Shown here: positions 43,509 to 55,861 of the stretch, one piece after another
Layout: each line of letters opens with the position of its first letter
Numbering within the stretch: the first letter of the stretch is position 1
Assembly: GCF_000716675.1 (NCBI RefSeq)
Contig: NZ_JNXT01000010.1
Span: 79,674 to 143,673, forward strand
Length of the DNA stretch: 64,000 nucleotides
Origin: Streptomyces alboflavus
Lineage (GTDB): Bacteria; Actinomycetota; Actinomycetes; Streptomycetales; Streptomycetaceae
Direction: 5' to 3'
Made by a program: the position numbers and the translations under genes
Notes under the pieces: generated by a model
What the model saw: the letters and a program-made list of their open reading frames with translations, nothing else
Database searches by the model: none
Told to the model about the DNA's origin: nothing

Positions 43509-44889
43509 CGGACGCCTCCTTTCCGTCACTTTGAGTATCGGGCCCACCACTGACAATCAACTCCCGCTCATGGCGCGGGCGTCGGCGCGGCACCGGCGGC
43601 AGGGTCTGTCCGGGCAGCGGCGGCACGGGGAATCCCCCGGCCATCGGGTCGAAGGCGGCGGATTCCTCCGGCGGGGAAGCCGCGATCTCCTGCTTCTCAC
43701 GCTTGTCGCGGAAGATGTCCACGAGTACGGAGAGCAACAACAGGGCGAGCACTCCGCCGCCTACGTAGAGCGCGATCTCGCTGAAGTCGTAGTCCTCGTT
43801 GCGCAGCGCCCGCACCGTGGCGACGAGCATCAGCCACACCACCGACACCGGGATGAGGACCTTCCAGCCGAGCTTCATCAGCTGGTCATAGCGGACTCGG
43901 GGCAGCGTGCCGCGCAGCCAGATGAAGAAGAACAACAGCAGCTGGACCTTGAGCACGAACCAGGCCATCGGCCACCAGCCGTGGTTCGCGCCCTCCCAGA
44001 AGGTGCTGATGGGCCAGGGAGCCCGCCAGCCGCCCAGGAAGAGCGTCACGGACACGGCCGAGACGGTGATCATGTTGATGTACTCGGCGAGCATGAAGAT
44101 CGCGAACTTGATCGACGAGTACTCGGTGTTGAAGCCGCCGACGAGGTCGCCCTCGGACTCCGGCATGTCGAACGGCGCGCGGTTGGTCTCGCCGATCATC
44201 GTCACGATGTAGATCAGGAACGAGACCGGAAGCAGCAGGACGTACCAGCGGCCCTCCTGCGCCTCCACGATCCGCGACGTCGACATCGACCCGGAGTACA
44301 GGAAGACCGAGGCGAACGCGGCGCCCATCGCGATCTCGTAGGAGATCATCTGCGCGCACGAGCGGAGACCGCCGAGCAGCGGGTACGTCGAGCCGGAGCT
44401 CCAGCCCGCGAGCACGATGCCGTAGATGCCGACCGAGGCGACCGCGAGGATGTAGAGCATCGCGATCGGCAGGTCGGTGAGCTGCATCGTGGTGCGGTGC
44501 CCGAAGATCGACACTTCGTTGCCCGCGGGCCCGAAGGGGATCACCGCGATCGCCATGAAGGCGGGGATCGCGGCGACCACCGGCGCGAGGATGTAGACCA
44601 CCTTGTCCGCGCGCTTGACGACCAGGTCTTCCTTGAGCATCAGCTTGATGCCGTCCGCGAGGGACTGCAGCATGCCCCAGGGGCCGTGCCGGTTCGGGCC
44701 GATGCGCAGCTGCATCCAGGCCACGACCTTGCGCTCCCACACGATGGAGAACAGCACCATCACCATCAGGAACGCGAAGCAGAAGACGGCCTTCAGGCCG
44801 ATCAGCCACCAGGGGTCCCTGCCGAACATCGACAGGTCCTCGGCCGCGAGCGGCACCGATGCCTGCGCGGTGTGCACTGCCTGAAGCAT
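43501..44889 (-). CDS. nuoH: NADH-quinone oxidoreductase subunit H
   Basis: A 462-residue membrane subunit forming the quinone-chamber floor. Conserved parts: [26 protein letters not shown] split over helix 1-2, [26 protein letters not shown] (acidic loop near the quinone site) and [15 protein letters not shown]. The C-terminal 80 residues are a Pro/Arg-rich tail. ATG 44889 overlaps the nuoG stop by one base; GTG 44892 is an alternative with slightly better spacing to GGAGG. Confidence 0.96.
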   Translation of the reverse strand: MLQAVHTAQASVPLAAEDLSMFGRDPWWLIGLKAVFCFAFLMVMVLFSIVWERKVVAWMQLRIGPNRHGPWGMLQSLADGIKLMLKEDLVVKRADKVVYILAPVVAAIPAFMAIAVIPFGPAGNEVSIFGHRTTMQLTDLPIAMLYILAVASVGIYGIVLAGWSSGSTYPLLGGLRSCAQMISYEIAMGAAFASVFLYSGSMSTSRIVEAQEGRWYVLLLPVSFLIYIVTMIGETNRAPFDMPESEGDLVGGFNTEYSSIKFAIFMLAEYINMITVSAVSVTLFLGGWRAPWPISTFWEGANHGWWPMAWFVLKVQLLLFFFIWLRGTLPRVRYDQLMKLGWKVLIPVSVVWLMLVATVRALRNEDYDFSEIALYVGGGVLALLLLSVLVDIFRDKREKQEIAASPPEESAAFDPMAGGFPVPPLPGQTLPPVPRRRPRHERELIVSGGPDTQSDGKEASDG

Positions 44890-47402
44890 CACGACGTCAC
44901 CTCCGTGGCCTCGGCGGGGGCCACCGATGCGGCCGGGCCGACGCGGACCAGATCGCCCGGACGGGCGCCGGTGTCAGAAGTGACGCCTCCCCCGGTCGAG
45001 TTCAGCGGGAGCCAGACCACCCGGTCGGGCATCTGGGTGACAAGGAGCGGCAGCGTGGTCGTACCCGCGGGACCGGTGACGGTGAGCGTGTCGCCGCCCT
45101 TGACGCCGACCTCGGCCGCTGTGGCCGCCGAGAGCCGGGCCACCGCGGCGTGCCGCGTCCCGGCGAGCGCGTCGTCGCCCTCCTGGAGGCGGCCCTGGTC
45201 GAGCAGCAGCCGGTGACCGGCGAGCACGGCCTCACCGGCGGCCGGCCGGGGCGGCTGGGCGCCGGTCTCCAACGGCTCGGTGGCGTGCGGCCCGTCCCAG
45301 CCGCCGAGCCGGTCCAGCTCGCGCCGGATCGTCAGCAGGTCGGGCAGGCCCAGGTGGATGTCGCCCGCGTCGGCCAGCATGTGCAGGACACGGGCGTCCG
45401 CCGGGGACGACGTGCGGGTCATCTGGTCCGGCTTCAGCGCTGCCTCGAAAAGCCGGGCCCTGCCCTCCCAGTTGAGGAACGTGCCCGGCTTCTCGGCGAC
45501 GGCGGCCACCGGAAGGACCACGTCGGCCCGTTCCGTCACCTCGCTCGGGCGCAGCTCCAGGGAGACCAGGAAGCCGACCTCGTCGAGGGCGGCACGCGCG
45601 CGTGCCGGGTCGGGCAGGTCGGCGACGTCCACGCCCGCGACGAGCAGCGCGCCCAGTTCGCCGGTCGCGGCGGCCTCGATGATCTGGCCGGTGTCCCGGC
45701 CGTAGCGGTGCGGGAGTTCGGCGACGCCCCAGGCACCGGCGACCTCGTCCCGCGCGCGCGGGTCGGTGGCCGGGCGGCCGCCCGGGAGCAGCGACGGCAC
45801 GGCGCCCGCCTCGATCGCCCCGCGCTCGCCCGCGCGGCGCGGAATCCACACCAGCTGGGCACCGGTCGCGGACGCGGCCCGCACGGCGGCGGTGAGCCCG
45901 CCCCGTACCGCCGCGAGCCGCTCCCCGACCACGATCACGGCGCCTTCGGAGCGCAGCGCCTCGGCGGCCTTCGCGCCGTCGTCCGCGAGCCCCACGCCCG
46001 CGGCGAGCGCGTCCAGCCACTCGGTCTCGGTGCCGGGCGCGGCCGGAAGGAGCGTGCCACCGGCCTTCTCCAGGCCGCGGGTGGAGTACGTGGCGAGCGA
46101 GAAGGTGCGCTGGCCGTGCTTGCGCCAGGCCTTGCGCAGCCGCAGGAAGACGCCGGGCGCCTCCTCCTCGGACTCCATCCCGACGAGCAGCACCGCCGGG
46201 GCCTTCTCCAGCGTGCTGTACGTGACGCCGGTGCCGTCGAGGTCCCGGCCGCGCCCGGCGACGCGCGCCGCGAGGAAGTCGGCCTCCTCACTGCTGTGCA
46301 CCCGCGCGCGGAAGTCGATGTCGTTCGTACCGAGCGCCACGCGCGCGTACTTGCTGTACGCGTAGGCGTCCTCCACGGTGAGCCGTCCGCCGGTCAGCAC
46401 TCCGGCACGCCCGCGGGCGGCGGCGAGCCCCTTGGCGGCCGTCTCCAGCGCCTCGGGCCACGAAGCCGGCACCAGCTGCCCGGATTCGGCGTCCCGCACC
46501 AGGGGCGTGGTCAGCCGGTCCGGCTTCTGCGCGTACCGGAAGCCGAAGCGCCCCTTGTCGCAGATCCACTCCTCGTTGACCTCGGGGTCGTCCTGCGCGA
46601 GCCGCCGCATGACCTTGCCGCGCCGGTGGTCGGTGCGCGTCGCGCAACCGCCCGCGCAGTGCTCGCACACCGACGGCGACGACACCAGGTCGAAGGGGCG
46701 CGACCGGAAGCGGTACGCGTGCGAGGTGAGCGCGCCCACCGGGCAGATCTGGATGGTGTTCCCGGAGAAGTACGACTCGAAGGGGTCACCCTCGCCCGTG
46801 CCGACCTGCTGGAGCGCGCCGCGCTCGATCAGCTCGATCATCGGGTCGCCCGCGATCTGGTTGGAGAAGCGGGTGCAGCGCGCGCACAGCACGCACCGCT
46901 CACGGTCGAGCAGCACCTGCGTGGAGATCGGCACGGGCTTCTCGTACGTGCGCTTCTTGCCCTCGAACCGCGAGTCCGGGTCGCCGACCTGCATCGCCTG
47001 GTTCTGCAGCGGGCACTCGCCGCCCTTGTCGCAGACCGGGCAGTCCAGCGGGTGGTTGATGAGGAGCAGCTCCATCACACCGCGCTGCGACTTCTCGGCG
47101 ACCGGCGACGTCAGCTGCGACTTCACCACCATGCCGTCGGTGCAGGTGATGGTGCAGGAGGCCATCGGCTTGCGCTGGCCCTCGACCTCGACGATGCACT
47201 GACGGCAGGCACCGGCGGGGTCGAGCAGCGGGTGGTCGCAGAAACGCGGGATCTCGATGCCGAGGAGCTCGGCGGCGCGGATCACCAGGGTGCCCTTCGG
47301 GACGCTGATCTCGATGCCGTCGATCGTCAGTGAGACCAGGTCCTCCGGCGGTACCGCCGCTTCCCCGCCCCCGGAGGGAGCGCTATTGGTGGTCACTGTC
47401 AT
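44889..47402 (-). CDS. nuoG: NADH-quinone oxidoreductase subunit G
   Basis: An 837-residue iron-sulfur subunit of the peripheral arm. A [2Fe-2S] ferredoxin domain comes first (cysteines 55, 66, 69 in [16 protein letters not shown]), then [10 protein letters not shown], then the [4Fe-4S] pair [10 protein letters not shown] with a later cysteine in IQICPVG, then CEHCAGGC of the molybdopterin-oxidoreductase-like N4Fe domain. The large C-terminal part is the degenerate molybdopterin domain without cofactor. ATG 47402 overlaps the nuoF stop as ATGA. A longer upstream frame is a shadow of nuoF. Confidence 0.96.
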   Translation of the reverse strand: MTVTTNSAPSGGGEAAVPPEDLVSLTIDGIEISVPKGTLVIRAAELLGIEIPRFCDHPLLDPAGACRQCIVEVEGQRKPMASCTITCTDGMVVKSQLTSPVAEKSQRGVMELLLINHPLDCPVCDKGGECPLQNQAMQVGDPDSRFEGKKRTYEKPVPISTQVLLDRERCVLCARCTRFSNQIAGDPMIELIERGALQQVGTGEGDPFESYFSGNTIQICPVGALTSHAYRFRSRPFDLVSSPSVCEHCAGGCATRTDHRRGKVMRRLAQDDPEVNEEWICDKGRFGFRYAQKPDRLTTPLVRDAESGQLVPASWPEALETAAKGLAAARGRAGVLTGGRLTVEDAYAYSKYARVALGTNDIDFRARVHSSEEADFLAARVAGRGRDLDGTGVTYSTLEKAPAVLLVGMESEEEAPGVFLRLRKAWRKHGQRTFSLATYSTRGLEKAGGTLLPAAPGTETEWLDALAAGVGLADDGAKAAEALRSEGAVIVVGERLAAVRGGLTAAVRAASATGAQLVWIPRRAGERGAIEAGAVPSLLPGGRPATDPRARDEVAGAWGVAELPHRYGRDTGQIIEAAATGELGALLVAGVDVADLPDPARARAALDEVGFLVSLELRPSEVTERADVVLPVAAVAEKPGTFLNWEGRARLFEAALKPDQMTRTSSPADARVLHMLADAGDIHLGLPDLLTIRRELDRLGGWDGPHATEPLETGAQPPRPAAGEAVLAGHRLLLDQGRLQEGDDALAGTRHAAVARLSAATAAEVGVKGGDTLTVTGPAGTTTLPLLVTQMPDRVVWLPLNSTGGGVTSDTGARPGDLVRVGPAASVAPAEATEVTS

Positions 47403-48766
47403 GCGTTCACCTCCGTGTGGGTGTCGGACCGGCCGCGGTCGGCCCAGAGCGTGGACTTGGCGGGGTCGAAGGGGCAGCCCCGGCCGGTGATGTGCTGCTC
47501 GTACTCCTCGCGGAAGTACTTCAGCGAGGAGAAGATCGGCGAGGCGGCGCCGTCGCCGAGGGCGCAGAAGGACTTGCCGTTGATGTTGTCGGCGATGTCG
47601 TTCAGCTTGTCGAGGTCGGACATGACGCCCTTGCCGGCCTCGATGTCGCGCAGCAACTGCACCAGCCAGTACGTCCCTTCGCGGCAGGGCGTGCACTTGC
47701 CGCAGGACTCGTGGGCGTAGAACTCGGTCCAGCGCGTCACGGCCCGCACCACGCAGGTCGTCTCGTCGAAGCACTGCAGGGCCTTGGTGCCGAGCATGGA
47801 TCCGGCGGCGCCCACGCCCTCGTAGTCGAGCGGCACGTCGAGGTGCTCGTCGGTGAACATCGGCGTCGAGGAGCCGCCGGGCGTCCAGAACTTGAGGCGG
47901 TGGCCCGCCCGCATGCCGCCGCTCATGTCGAGGAGCTGGCGCAGCGTGATGCCGAGCGGGGCCTCGTACTGGCCGGGCGAGGTGACGTGCCCGCTGAGCG
48001 AATAGAGCGTGAAGCCGGGCGACTTCTCGCTGCCCATCGACTTGAACCAGTCTTTTCCGCGATTCAGGATCGCGGGAACCGATGCGATGGACTCGACGTT
48101 GTTGACAACAGTGGGGCATGCGTAGAGGCCCGCGACCGCGGGGAAAGGGGGACGGAGTCGCGGCTGGCCACGGCGGCCTTCCAGCGAATCGAGCAGCGCG
48201 GTCTCCTCACCGCAGATGTACGCGCCCGCGCCCGCGTGCACGGTGAGTTCGAGGTCGAGTCCGCTGCCGAGGACGTTCTTGCCGAGATAGCCCGCCGCGT
48301 AGGCCTCACGGACGGCCTCGTGCAGCCGTCGAAGGACGGGGACGACTTCACCCCGCAGATAGATGAACGCATGCGAAGACCGGATCGCGTAACAGGCGAT
48401 CACGATGCCCTCGATGAGGCTGTGCGGGTTCGCGAAGAGGAGCGGGATGTCCTTGCACGTCCCGGGCTCCGACTCGTCGGCGTTGACAACTAGATAGTGC
48501 GGTTTGCCGTCGCCCTGCGGAATGAACTGCCACTTCATTCCGGTGGGGAAGCCCGCGCCGCCGCGGCCGCGCAGGCCCGAGTCCTTCACATAGGCGATCA
48601 GGTCGTCCGGCGCCATCGCGAGGGCCTTGCGCAGCCCCTCGTAGCCGTCGTGGCGGCGGTAGGTCTCCAGCGTCCAGGACTTGTCCTCGTCCCAGAAGGC
48701 GGAGAGCACCGGCGCGAGCAGCTTCTCCGGGCTGGTCTCGTTGTCGATCTCGGCGGCCAACGTCAT
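47399..48766 (-). CDS. nuoF: NADH-quinone oxidoreductase subunit F (NADH/FMN site)
   Basis: A 455-residue flavoprotein where NADH gives its electrons to [19 protein letters not shown] is the glycine-rich NADH loop, [16 protein letters not shown] the FMN-contacting stretch, and [12 protein letters not shown] with a later cysteine (SFCALGDGA) binds the N3 [4Fe-4S] cluster. ATG 48766 overlaps the nuoE stop by one base; GTG 48769 is an alternative. Confidence 0.96.
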   Translation of the reverse strand: MTLAAEIDNETSPEKLLAPVLSAFWDEDKSWTLETYRRHDGYEGLRKALAMAPDDLIAYVKDSGLRGRGGAGFPTGMKWQFIPQGDGKPHYLVVNADESEPGTCKDIPLLFANPHSLIEGIVIACYAIRSSHAFIYLRGEVVPVLRRLHEAVREAYAAGYLGKNVLGSGLDLELTVHAGAGAYICGEETALLDSLEGRRGQPRLRPPFPAVAGLYACPTVVNNVESIASVPAILNRGKDWFKSMGSEKSPGFTLYSLSGHVTSPGQYEAPLGITLRQLLDMSGGMRAGHRLKFWTPGGSSTPMFTDEHLDVPLDYEGVGAAGSMLGTKALQCFDETTCVVRAVTRWTEFYAHESCGKCTPCREGTYWLVQLLRDIEAGKGVMSDLDKLNDIADNINGKSFCALGDGAASPIFSSLKYFREEYEQHITGRGCPFDPAKSTLWADRGRSDTHTEVNA

Positions 48767-49619
48767 CACTCCCCCTCCTCGGCGGTCGGTCCGGCCGGGT
48801 GGGCCGGGTCGGAGGCCGAGGTCTTCTGCGGCGCGTCGTGCGAGCTGAGGTGCTCACTGGGCGACGGGTCGTGCGGCTGGGTGTCCTCCGGTCCGCCCGC
48901 ACGCGGGTGGACCACGCGCGCGGGGGACACCTCGCCCTTGGCCAGGCGCAGTCCGATCAGCGAGGCGGGGCCCGCGCCGCCGGTCGCGTCGACGGCGCCG
49001 GGGCGCTCGTCGGGGAAGCCCGCGAGGATCCGGGACGTCTCCTTGAAGGTGCACAGGGGGGCGCCGCGGGTGGGCTCGACCTGGGCGCCGGAGCGCAGGT
49101 CGTCGACGAGGCGCTTGGCGCTGCCCGGGGTCTGGTTGTCGAAGAACTCCCAGTTGACCATCACCACGGGGGCGAAGTCGCAGGCGGCGTTGCACTCGAT
49201 GTGCTCCAGCGTCACCTTGCCGTCGTCGGTGGTCTCGCCGTTGCCGACGCCCAGGTGCTCCTGGAGGGCCTCGAAGATGGCGTCGCCGCCCATGACCGCG
49301 CACAGCGTGTTGGTGCAGACGCCGACCTGGTAGTCGCCGGAGGGCTTGCGGCGGTACATGGTGTAGAAGGTCGCGACCGCCGTCACCTCCGCGGTGGTCA
49401 GGTCCAGCATGTCCGCGCAGAACTGCATGCCGGTGCGGGTCACATGGCCTTCCTCCGACTGCACCAGGTGCAGCAGCGGAAGGAGCGCCGAGCGGGAGTC
49501 GGGGTAGCGGGCGATGAGTTCGCGCGCGTCGGCCTCGAGGCGGGCGCGGACATCGTCCGGGTAGTCCGGCGGGGGCAGTTGGGGCATGCCCAGGCTGACG
49601 CCCTCGGGGGAACTGGTGG

Positions 49620-49623
<4 letters not shown>
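48766..49623 (-). CDS. nuoE: NADH-quinone oxidoreductase subunit E ([2Fe-2S])
   Basis: A 285-residue thioredoxin-like subunit with the N1a [2Fe-2S] cluster. The four cysteines are in [14 protein letters not shown] and [13 protein letters not shown]. The core is about 190 residues; the remaining 95 residues (from about [17 protein letters not shown]) are a Pro/Ser/His-rich extension not present in E. coli. GTG 49623 overlaps the nuoD stop as GTGA, with GGGAGG ten bases upstream. Confidence 0.95.
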
Positions 49624-50950
<1,327 letters not shown>

Positions 50951-50954
<4 letters not shown>

Positions 50955-51678
50955 GAGTACGACCTCCGCTGGTCCGGAGCCGGGATCTGGGCGCCCTTGT
51001 ATTCGACGGGGATGCCGCCGAGTGGGTAGTCCTTGCGCTGGGGGAAGCCCTGCCAGTCGTCCGGCATCATGATCCGCGTGAGGGCCGGGTGGCCGTCGAA
51101 GATCAGCCCGAAGAAGTCGTACGTCTCGCGCTCGTGCCAGTCGTTCGTCGGGTAGACGGCGACGAGCGAGGGGACGTGCGGATCGGCGTCCGGGGCGCTG
51201 ACCTCCAGGCGGATCAGGCGGTTGTGGGTGATCGAGCGCAGGTGGTAGACGGCGTGCAGCTCGCGGCCCTTGTCCTCCAGGAAGTGCACGCCGCTGACGC
51301 CGGTGCACAGCTCGAAGCGCAGCGCCGGGTCGTCGCGCAGGGTGCGGGCGACCCGCACGAGGTGCTCGCGCGCGATGTGGAAGGTCAGCTCGCCGCGGTC
51401 GACGACCGTCTTCTCGATGGCGTTCTCGGGGACGAGGCCCTGTTCCTCCAGGGCGCCTTCGAGTTCGTCGGCGACCTCGTCGAACCAGCCGCCGTAGGGG
51501 CGCGAGGAGGCGCCGGGCAGGGTGATGGTGCGGACGAGGCCGCCGTACCCGGAGGTGTCGCCGCCGTCGTCGGCGCCGAACATGCCCCTGCGGACGCCGA
51601 TGACGTCGCCGGAGGTGTCACGGGGGGCGGGCACCGTGCCCTCGGGCTGCTCGCCGGTGCCGTTCATGTGCGCGTCGC

Positions 51679-51682
<4 letters not shown>
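50951..51682 (-). CDS. nuoC: NADH-quinone oxidoreductase subunit C
   Basis: A 243-residue peripheral-arm subunit. The family signature is [27 protein letters not shown], followed by [20 protein letters not shown]. The first 60 residues are a poorly conserved, polar extension. GTG 51682 overlaps the nuoB stop by four bases. It is separate from nuoD, unlike the NuoCD fusion of E. coli. Confidence 0.96.
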
Positions 51683-52233
<551 letters not shown>

Positions 52234-52246
52234 GCTCAGTGGCTCC

Positions 52247-52606
52247 TCAGTCCCATTCCAGACCGCCGCGCCGCCAGACGTACGCGTAGGCGACGAAGAC
52301 GGTGAGCACGAAGAGCAGCATCTCCACGAGCCCGAAGATCCCCAGGGCGTCGAAGGTGACGGCCCAGGGATAGAGAAAGACGATCTCGATGTCGAAGACG
52401 ATGAAGAGCATCGCCGTCAGGTAGTACTTGATGGGGAAGCGCCCGCCGCCGGCCGGCGTGGGGGTCGGCTCGATCCCGCATTCGTAGGCCTCGAGCTTCG
52501 CGCGGTTGTACCGCTTTGGACCGATAAGCGTGGCCATGACCACGGAGAAGATCGCAAAGCCTGCCCCGAGGGCTCCCAGTACGAGGATGGGCGCATAGGC
52601 GTTCAC
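52247..52606 (-). CDS. nuoA: NADH-quinone oxidoreductase subunit A
   Basis: A 119-residue three-helix membrane subunit, first gene of the operon. [46 protein letters not shown] is the highly conserved middle (cysteine loop, then the acidic helix), quoted here as one stretch only in outline: key residues are the Cys of YECGIEP and the Asp-Glu of [11 protein letters not shown] 52606 follows AGGAG (52616-52620). A Rex-like site lies 86 bases upstream. Confidence 0.96.
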   Translation of the reverse strand: MNAYAPILVLGALGAGFAIFSVVMATLIGPKRYNRAKLEAYECGIEPTPTPAGGGRFPIKYYLTAMLFIVFDIEIVFLYPWAVTFDALGIFGLVEMLLFVLTVFVAYAYVWRRGGLEWD

Positions 52607-52692
52607 CGCTCCTCGCTCCTCTCAGTCGGCACTGACTGCTGGCGGTTGCATCGGACTCGCGAGGGCCGCCCCACACGTGAAGATCGCTTACA

Positions 52693-52708
52693 TGTGAAGC
52701 AGGTCACA
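52693..52708 (-). promoter_or_regulatory. Putative Rex (redox) operator of the nuo operon
   Basis: TGTGAAGCAGGTCACA has perfect TGTGA/TCACA arms with a 6-base centre, close to the TGTGAAC...TTCACA pattern bound by the NADH/NAD-sensing repressor Rex. It lies just downstream of the TAGGAT candidate -10, a position that would block transcription. The same arm pattern also fits a CRP-type site, so the protein is not settled. Confidence 0.6.
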
Positions 52709-53015
52709 AGCCCAACTGCCCCGCATCCTATGCCTGCCGGTCTGTGATCTGCGACACGGGGTGCGACAACGGCTTTGTGATCTCCACCACCTGACGAAGG
52801 ATCATGAAGTCGGATGAGCGGTGATCTTCGTACGCGAAGCGCCTGAGTGATCACCAGAGGTGACATCCTGACGCGTAAGGCCTGGTCGAGGCGGGGTTGC
52901 ACTATCAAGAGATGGCCGCTACAGGCAAATTGGCGCTGGACGTGAGCGCTTGATAGAGGAGCGCGTTCACACTTTGGCGGCAGAGATGTGGACGAGTGTG
53001 GACGTGTGCATCGAT

Positions 53016-53123
53016 TCACGAGTCGGGCACCGCGTCCCGCGGGTCGACCGCCGCGCCTCACGAGTCGGCCGCCGCGCCTCACGGACCGACCGCCGCGTCA
53101 CCTCACAGGTCGGCCACCGCGGC
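53016..53123. repeat. 21-bp tandem repeat, five copies
   Basis: Copies start at 53016, 53037, 53058, 53079 and, after three extra bases, 53103. The general form is TCACGAGTCGGCCGCCGCGCC. It lies midway between nuoA and the P60 gene. Confidence 0.75.
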
Positions 53124-53353
53124 GCCCACGCGCGCGAGGGAGCCGACATCAGCTTCACCACGCACGCGCGCACGCGTGCGCGAGGGAGCCGGCGGCACTG
53201 GCGTGCGAGCGGAAGATCTCGGCCCGGTCTCGGTGAGGTCTCGGGGAGGTTCATCGCGCCACCCGAGGTGACCTGCGCCACACACGAACTACCGGCCAAA
53301 CAACCGGGCTTGGCCAACCGGCACAGGGGGTGGTAGTCCATGGGCAATTCGGA

Positions 53354-53413
53354 CGTAACGCGGAAAACCCATGATCACAGGCGTGATCACGACTGTCCGC
53401 ATTGCCCGTTACG
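53354..53413 (+). promoter_or_regulatory. Candidate structured leader of the P60 gene
   Basis: Three nested complementary pairs: CGTAACG (53354-53360) with CGTTACG (53407-53413), GCGGA (53360-53364) with TCCGC (53396-53400), and TGATCAC (53372-53378) with GTGATCA (53383-53389) around AGGC. It ends 83 bases before the start codon. It could be an RNA regulator or a set of operators; no known riboswitch class was recognised. Confidence 0.45.
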
Positions 53414-53496
53414 GCGTCAATAAGATGCGACACGCCCGGGATTCAGCCGCGCGCTGGGCAACTGTGGCGCAGCACACGTTTCTTGAAGGGAACCCG

Positions 53497-54360
53497 GTGT
53501 CCCTGATAGCGGTTGTTCTCATGTCCCACACCGCTCACATACCCAGCCACCGGAAGCCCCGCCGCAGCGCGTCGAAGATGGCTCTGCGCGCCGGAGTTGC
53601 CGGTGGCGTCCTCAGCACCCTGGCAGTGGCCGCCGCCGCTGGTACGGCGAACGCCGCCGAGCCGGTGACCGAGACCATCGAGCTGCCCACCCTGACCGCC
53701 GATCTGTCCGCGCAGATCGCCCAGTCCGCTGACGCGACGGCCCAGACCGCCGACAGCTACGAGGCCCGCGCGCAGCAGGACGCCGCGGCCGTGAAGGCGG
53801 CCAAGCAGGCCGCCAAGGACCAGGCGGAGGCCGAGAAGAAGGCGGAGGCCAGGAAGAAGGCCGAGGCCAAGGCCAAGGCCGAGCGCGAGGCCGCACAGGA
53901 GCGCGCCGCGCGGGACTCCGAGCGCACCCAGCTCAGCACGTCCTCCGCGCCCTCCGGCGGCGGTTCCTCCGCCTCGCAGTCGTCCTCCAGCAACTCCGCG
54001 CCCAGCGGCAGCGTCGGCACGGTCATCAGCTTCCTGAAGGCGCAGCTCGGCGACGCGTACGTCATGGGTGCCTCGGGCCCCAACGCGTGGGACTGCTCCA
54101 GCCTCGTCCAGGCCGCCTTCAAGCAGGTCGGCGTCGACCTGCCGCGCGTCTCGCAGGCCCAGTCGACGGCCGGCACCCCGGTCTCGCTCTCCAACCTCCA
54201 GGTGGGCGACATCCTTTACTGGGGCGGCGCGGGCTCGGCGTACCACGTGGGTGTGTACATCGGTAACGGCCAGTACCTGGACGCCGCGAACCCCGGCAAG
54301 GGTGTCGTGATCCAGGACCTGTCGGGCTACCCGGCCTCCGGGGCGGTGCGCGTCCTCTGA
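53497..54360 (+). CDS. Secreted NlpC/P60 (C40) cell-wall peptidase
   Basis: A 287-residue peptidoglycan hydrolase. After an export signal (about residues 25-55, RRSASK then an alanine-rich core ending GTANA) comes a coiled-coil Ala/Lys/Glu segment (about 85-145), a Ser-rich linker and the C40 domain. The catalytic cysteine is in NAWDCSSLVQAAF, the histidine in YHVGVYIGNGQYLDA. It should cut stem peptides in the wall. I chose GTG 53497 because AAGGG (53486-53490) precedes it; ATG 53521 is the first alternative and gives a shorter signal. A candidate structured leader lies upstream, a strong terminator downstream. Confidence 0.88.
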   Translation: MSLIAVVLMSHTAHIPSHRKPRRSASKMALRAGVAGGVLSTLAVAAAAGTANAAEPVTETIELPTLTADLSAQIAQSADATAQTADSYEARAQQDAAAVKAAKQAAKDQAEAEKKAEARKKAEAKAKAEREAAQERAARDSERTQLSTSSAPSGGGSSASQSSSSNSAPSGSVGTVISFLKAQLGDAYVMGASGPNAWDCSSLVQAAFKQVGVDLPRVSQAQSTAGTPVSLSNLQVGDILYWGGAGSAYHVGVYIGNGQYLDAANPGKGVVIQDLSGYPASGAVRVL

Positions 54361-54390
54361 CGCTTTCGCGTACGTCCACCGCGTACGCAC

Positions 54391-54426
54391 GAAGGGCCGG
54401 AACCCCGAGCGGGGTTCCGGCCCTTC
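54391..54426. terminator. Hairpin ending the P60 gene
   Basis: GAAGGGCCGGAACCCC (54391-54406) pairs perfectly with GGGGTTCCGGCCCTTC (54411-54426) around GAGC, 30 bases after the stop codon. Confidence 0.85.
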
Positions 54427-54438
54427 GACGTGCGGCCA

Positions 54439-54473
54439 CCTGGGCCCGCGTGCGTCGTCCACGCGGGCCCAGG
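54439..54473. terminator. Hairpin ending the MenJ-like gene
   Basis: CCTGGGCCCGCGTG (54439-54452) pairs perfectly with CACGCGGGCCCAGG (54460-54473) around a 7-base loop, just after the stop of the minus-strand gene at 54481. Confidence 0.8.
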
Positions 54474-54480
54474 GGCCAGG

Positions 54481-55764
54481 TCAGGCCTTGGGTGCCACCT
54501 TGCTGAGGCCGTTGATGATGCGGTCCATCGCGTCGCCGCCCCGCGGGTCCGTGAGGTTCGCCAGCATCTTCAGGGTGAACTTCATCAGCATCGGGTGCGT
54601 GAGGCCCCGCTGGGTGGCGATCTTCATGACCTTCGGGTTGCCGATGAGCTTCACGAAGGCGCGGCCGAGCGTGTAGTAGCCGCCGTAGACCTCCTTGAGC
54701 GTCTTCGGGTAGTCGTGCAGGGCCAGTTCGCGCTGGGCGGGCGTGGCGCGGGCGTGGGCCTGCACGATGACGTCGGCCGCGATCTGGCCGGACTCCATGG
54801 CGTACGCGATGCCCTCGCCGTTGAACGGGTTGACGAGGCCGCCCGCGTCGCCGACGAGCAGCAGGCCCTTGGTGTAGTGCGGCTGGCGGTTGAAGGCCAT
54901 CGGCAGGGCCGCGCCGCGGATGGGCATCGTCATGTTCTCGGGGGTGTAGCCCCAGTCCTCGGGCATCGAGGCGCACCAGGCCTTGAGGATCTCGCGCCAG
55001 TCGAGCTCCTTGAAGGCGGCCGAGGTGTTCAGGACGCCGAGGCCGACATTCGACGTACCGTCGCCCATGCCGAAGATCCAGCCGTAGCCCGGCAGGAGCC
55101 GGTCCTGGGCGCCGCGGCGGTCCCACAGCTCCAGCCAGGACTCCAGATAGTCGTCGTCGTGGCGCGGCGAGGTGAAGTACGTCCGCACGGCGACACCCAT
55201 CGGGCGGTCCTCGCGGCGGTGCAGGCCCATCGCGAGCGAAAGCCGCGTGGAGTTGCCGTCCGCGGCCACGACCAGCGGCGCGTGGAAGGTCACCGGCGTT
55301 TTGTCCTCGCCGAGCTTGGCGTGCACGCCGGTGATGCGGCCGGTGCGGTCGTCGACGATCGGGGCGCCCACGTTGCAGCGCTCGTGCAGCCGGGCGCCCG
55401 CCTTCTGGGCCTGCCGGGCCAGCTGCTCGTCGAAGTCGTCGCGTTTACGGACCAGGCCGTAGTCCGGGTAAGAGGCGAGTTCCGGCCAATCCAGTTGGAG
55501 GCGTACGCCGCCGCCGATGATGCGGAGCCCCTTGTTCCGCAGCCAGCCCGCCTCTTCGGAGATGTCGATGCCCATCGACACGAGCTGCTTGGTGGCGCGG
55601 GGCGTGAGCCCGTCACCGCAGACCTTCTCCCGCGGGAACGCGGTCTTCTCGAGGAGGAGTACGTCGAGGCCGGCCTTCGCCAGGTAGTACGCCGTGGTCG
55701 AACCGGCTGGCCCGGCCCCGACGACGATGACGTCAGCGGTGTGTTCGGAGAGGGGCTCGGTCAC
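54481..55764 (-). CDS. Geranylgeranyl reductase-family flavoprotein (MenJ-like)
   Basis: A 427-residue FAD enzyme. VIVVGAGPAGSTTAYYLAKAG binds FAD; KVCGDGLTPRATKQL and LLVGDAGGLVNPFNGEGIAYA are the family motifs. Relatives reduce double bonds of isoprenoid chains: plant and archaeal geranylgeranyl reductases and mycobacterial MenJ, which saturates one unit of the menaquinone tail. The nuo operon and menaquinone genes nearby support a MenJ-like role. ATG 55764 begins the conserved region. It probably helps produce the partly hydrogenated menaquinones of Streptomyces. Confidence 0.88.
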   Translation of the reverse strand: MTEPLSEHTADVIVVGAGPAGSTTAYYLAKAGLDVLLLEKTAFPREKVCGDGLTPRATKQLVSMGIDISEEAGWLRNKGLRIIGGGVRLQLDWPELASYPDYGLVRKRDDFDEQLARQAQKAGARLHERCNVGAPIVDDRTGRITGVHAKLGEDKTPVTFHAPLVVAADGNSTRLSLAMGLHRREDRPMGVAVRTYFTSPRHDDDYLESWLELWDRRGAQDRLLPGYGWIFGMGDGTSNVGLGVLNTSAAFKELDWREILKAWCASMPEDWGYTPENMTMPIRGAALPMAFNRQPHYTKGLLLVGDAGGLVNPFNGEGIAYAMESGQIAADVIVQAHARATPAQRELALHDYPKTLKEVYGGYYTLGRAFVKLIGNPKVMKIATQRGLTHPMLMKFTLKMLANLTDPRGGDAMDRIINGLSKVAPKA

Positions 55765-55861
55765 GGCGGGTTCTCCCCAAGGCTCGAAATCTGTGTGCCG
55801 ACCGGCACGGGATATGGGCAGTCTATGAGGCGGTACGGATCAACCAGGCGAAGGGCCACTT

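Larger units (their letters stand above)
52607..53496. other. Divergent control region of nuo and the P60 hydrolase gene
   Basis: About 890 bases without a convincing gene. Small open frames at 52950-53336 (plus) and 52967-53347 (minus) pass through a 21-bp repeat and give arginine-rich products, so I do not call them. The stretch holds a Rex-like palindrome (52693-52708), a minus-strand TAGGAT (52730 to 52725) as a possible nuo -10 without a clear -35, the repeat array 53016-53123 and a potential RNA leader 53354-53413. Confidence 0.6.

Noticed and set aside
52950..53347. Two overlapping small frames, one per strand, in the nuo upstream region
   Set aside because: Both mainly translate the 21-bp repeat into Arg-rich peptides, lack convincing ribosome binding sites and show no recognisable domain.
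53354..53413. c-di-AMP (ydaO-type) riboswitch before the P60 gene
   Set aside because: I looked because such switches precede cell-wall hydrolases in actinobacteria, but I could not find the conserved core of that class here.
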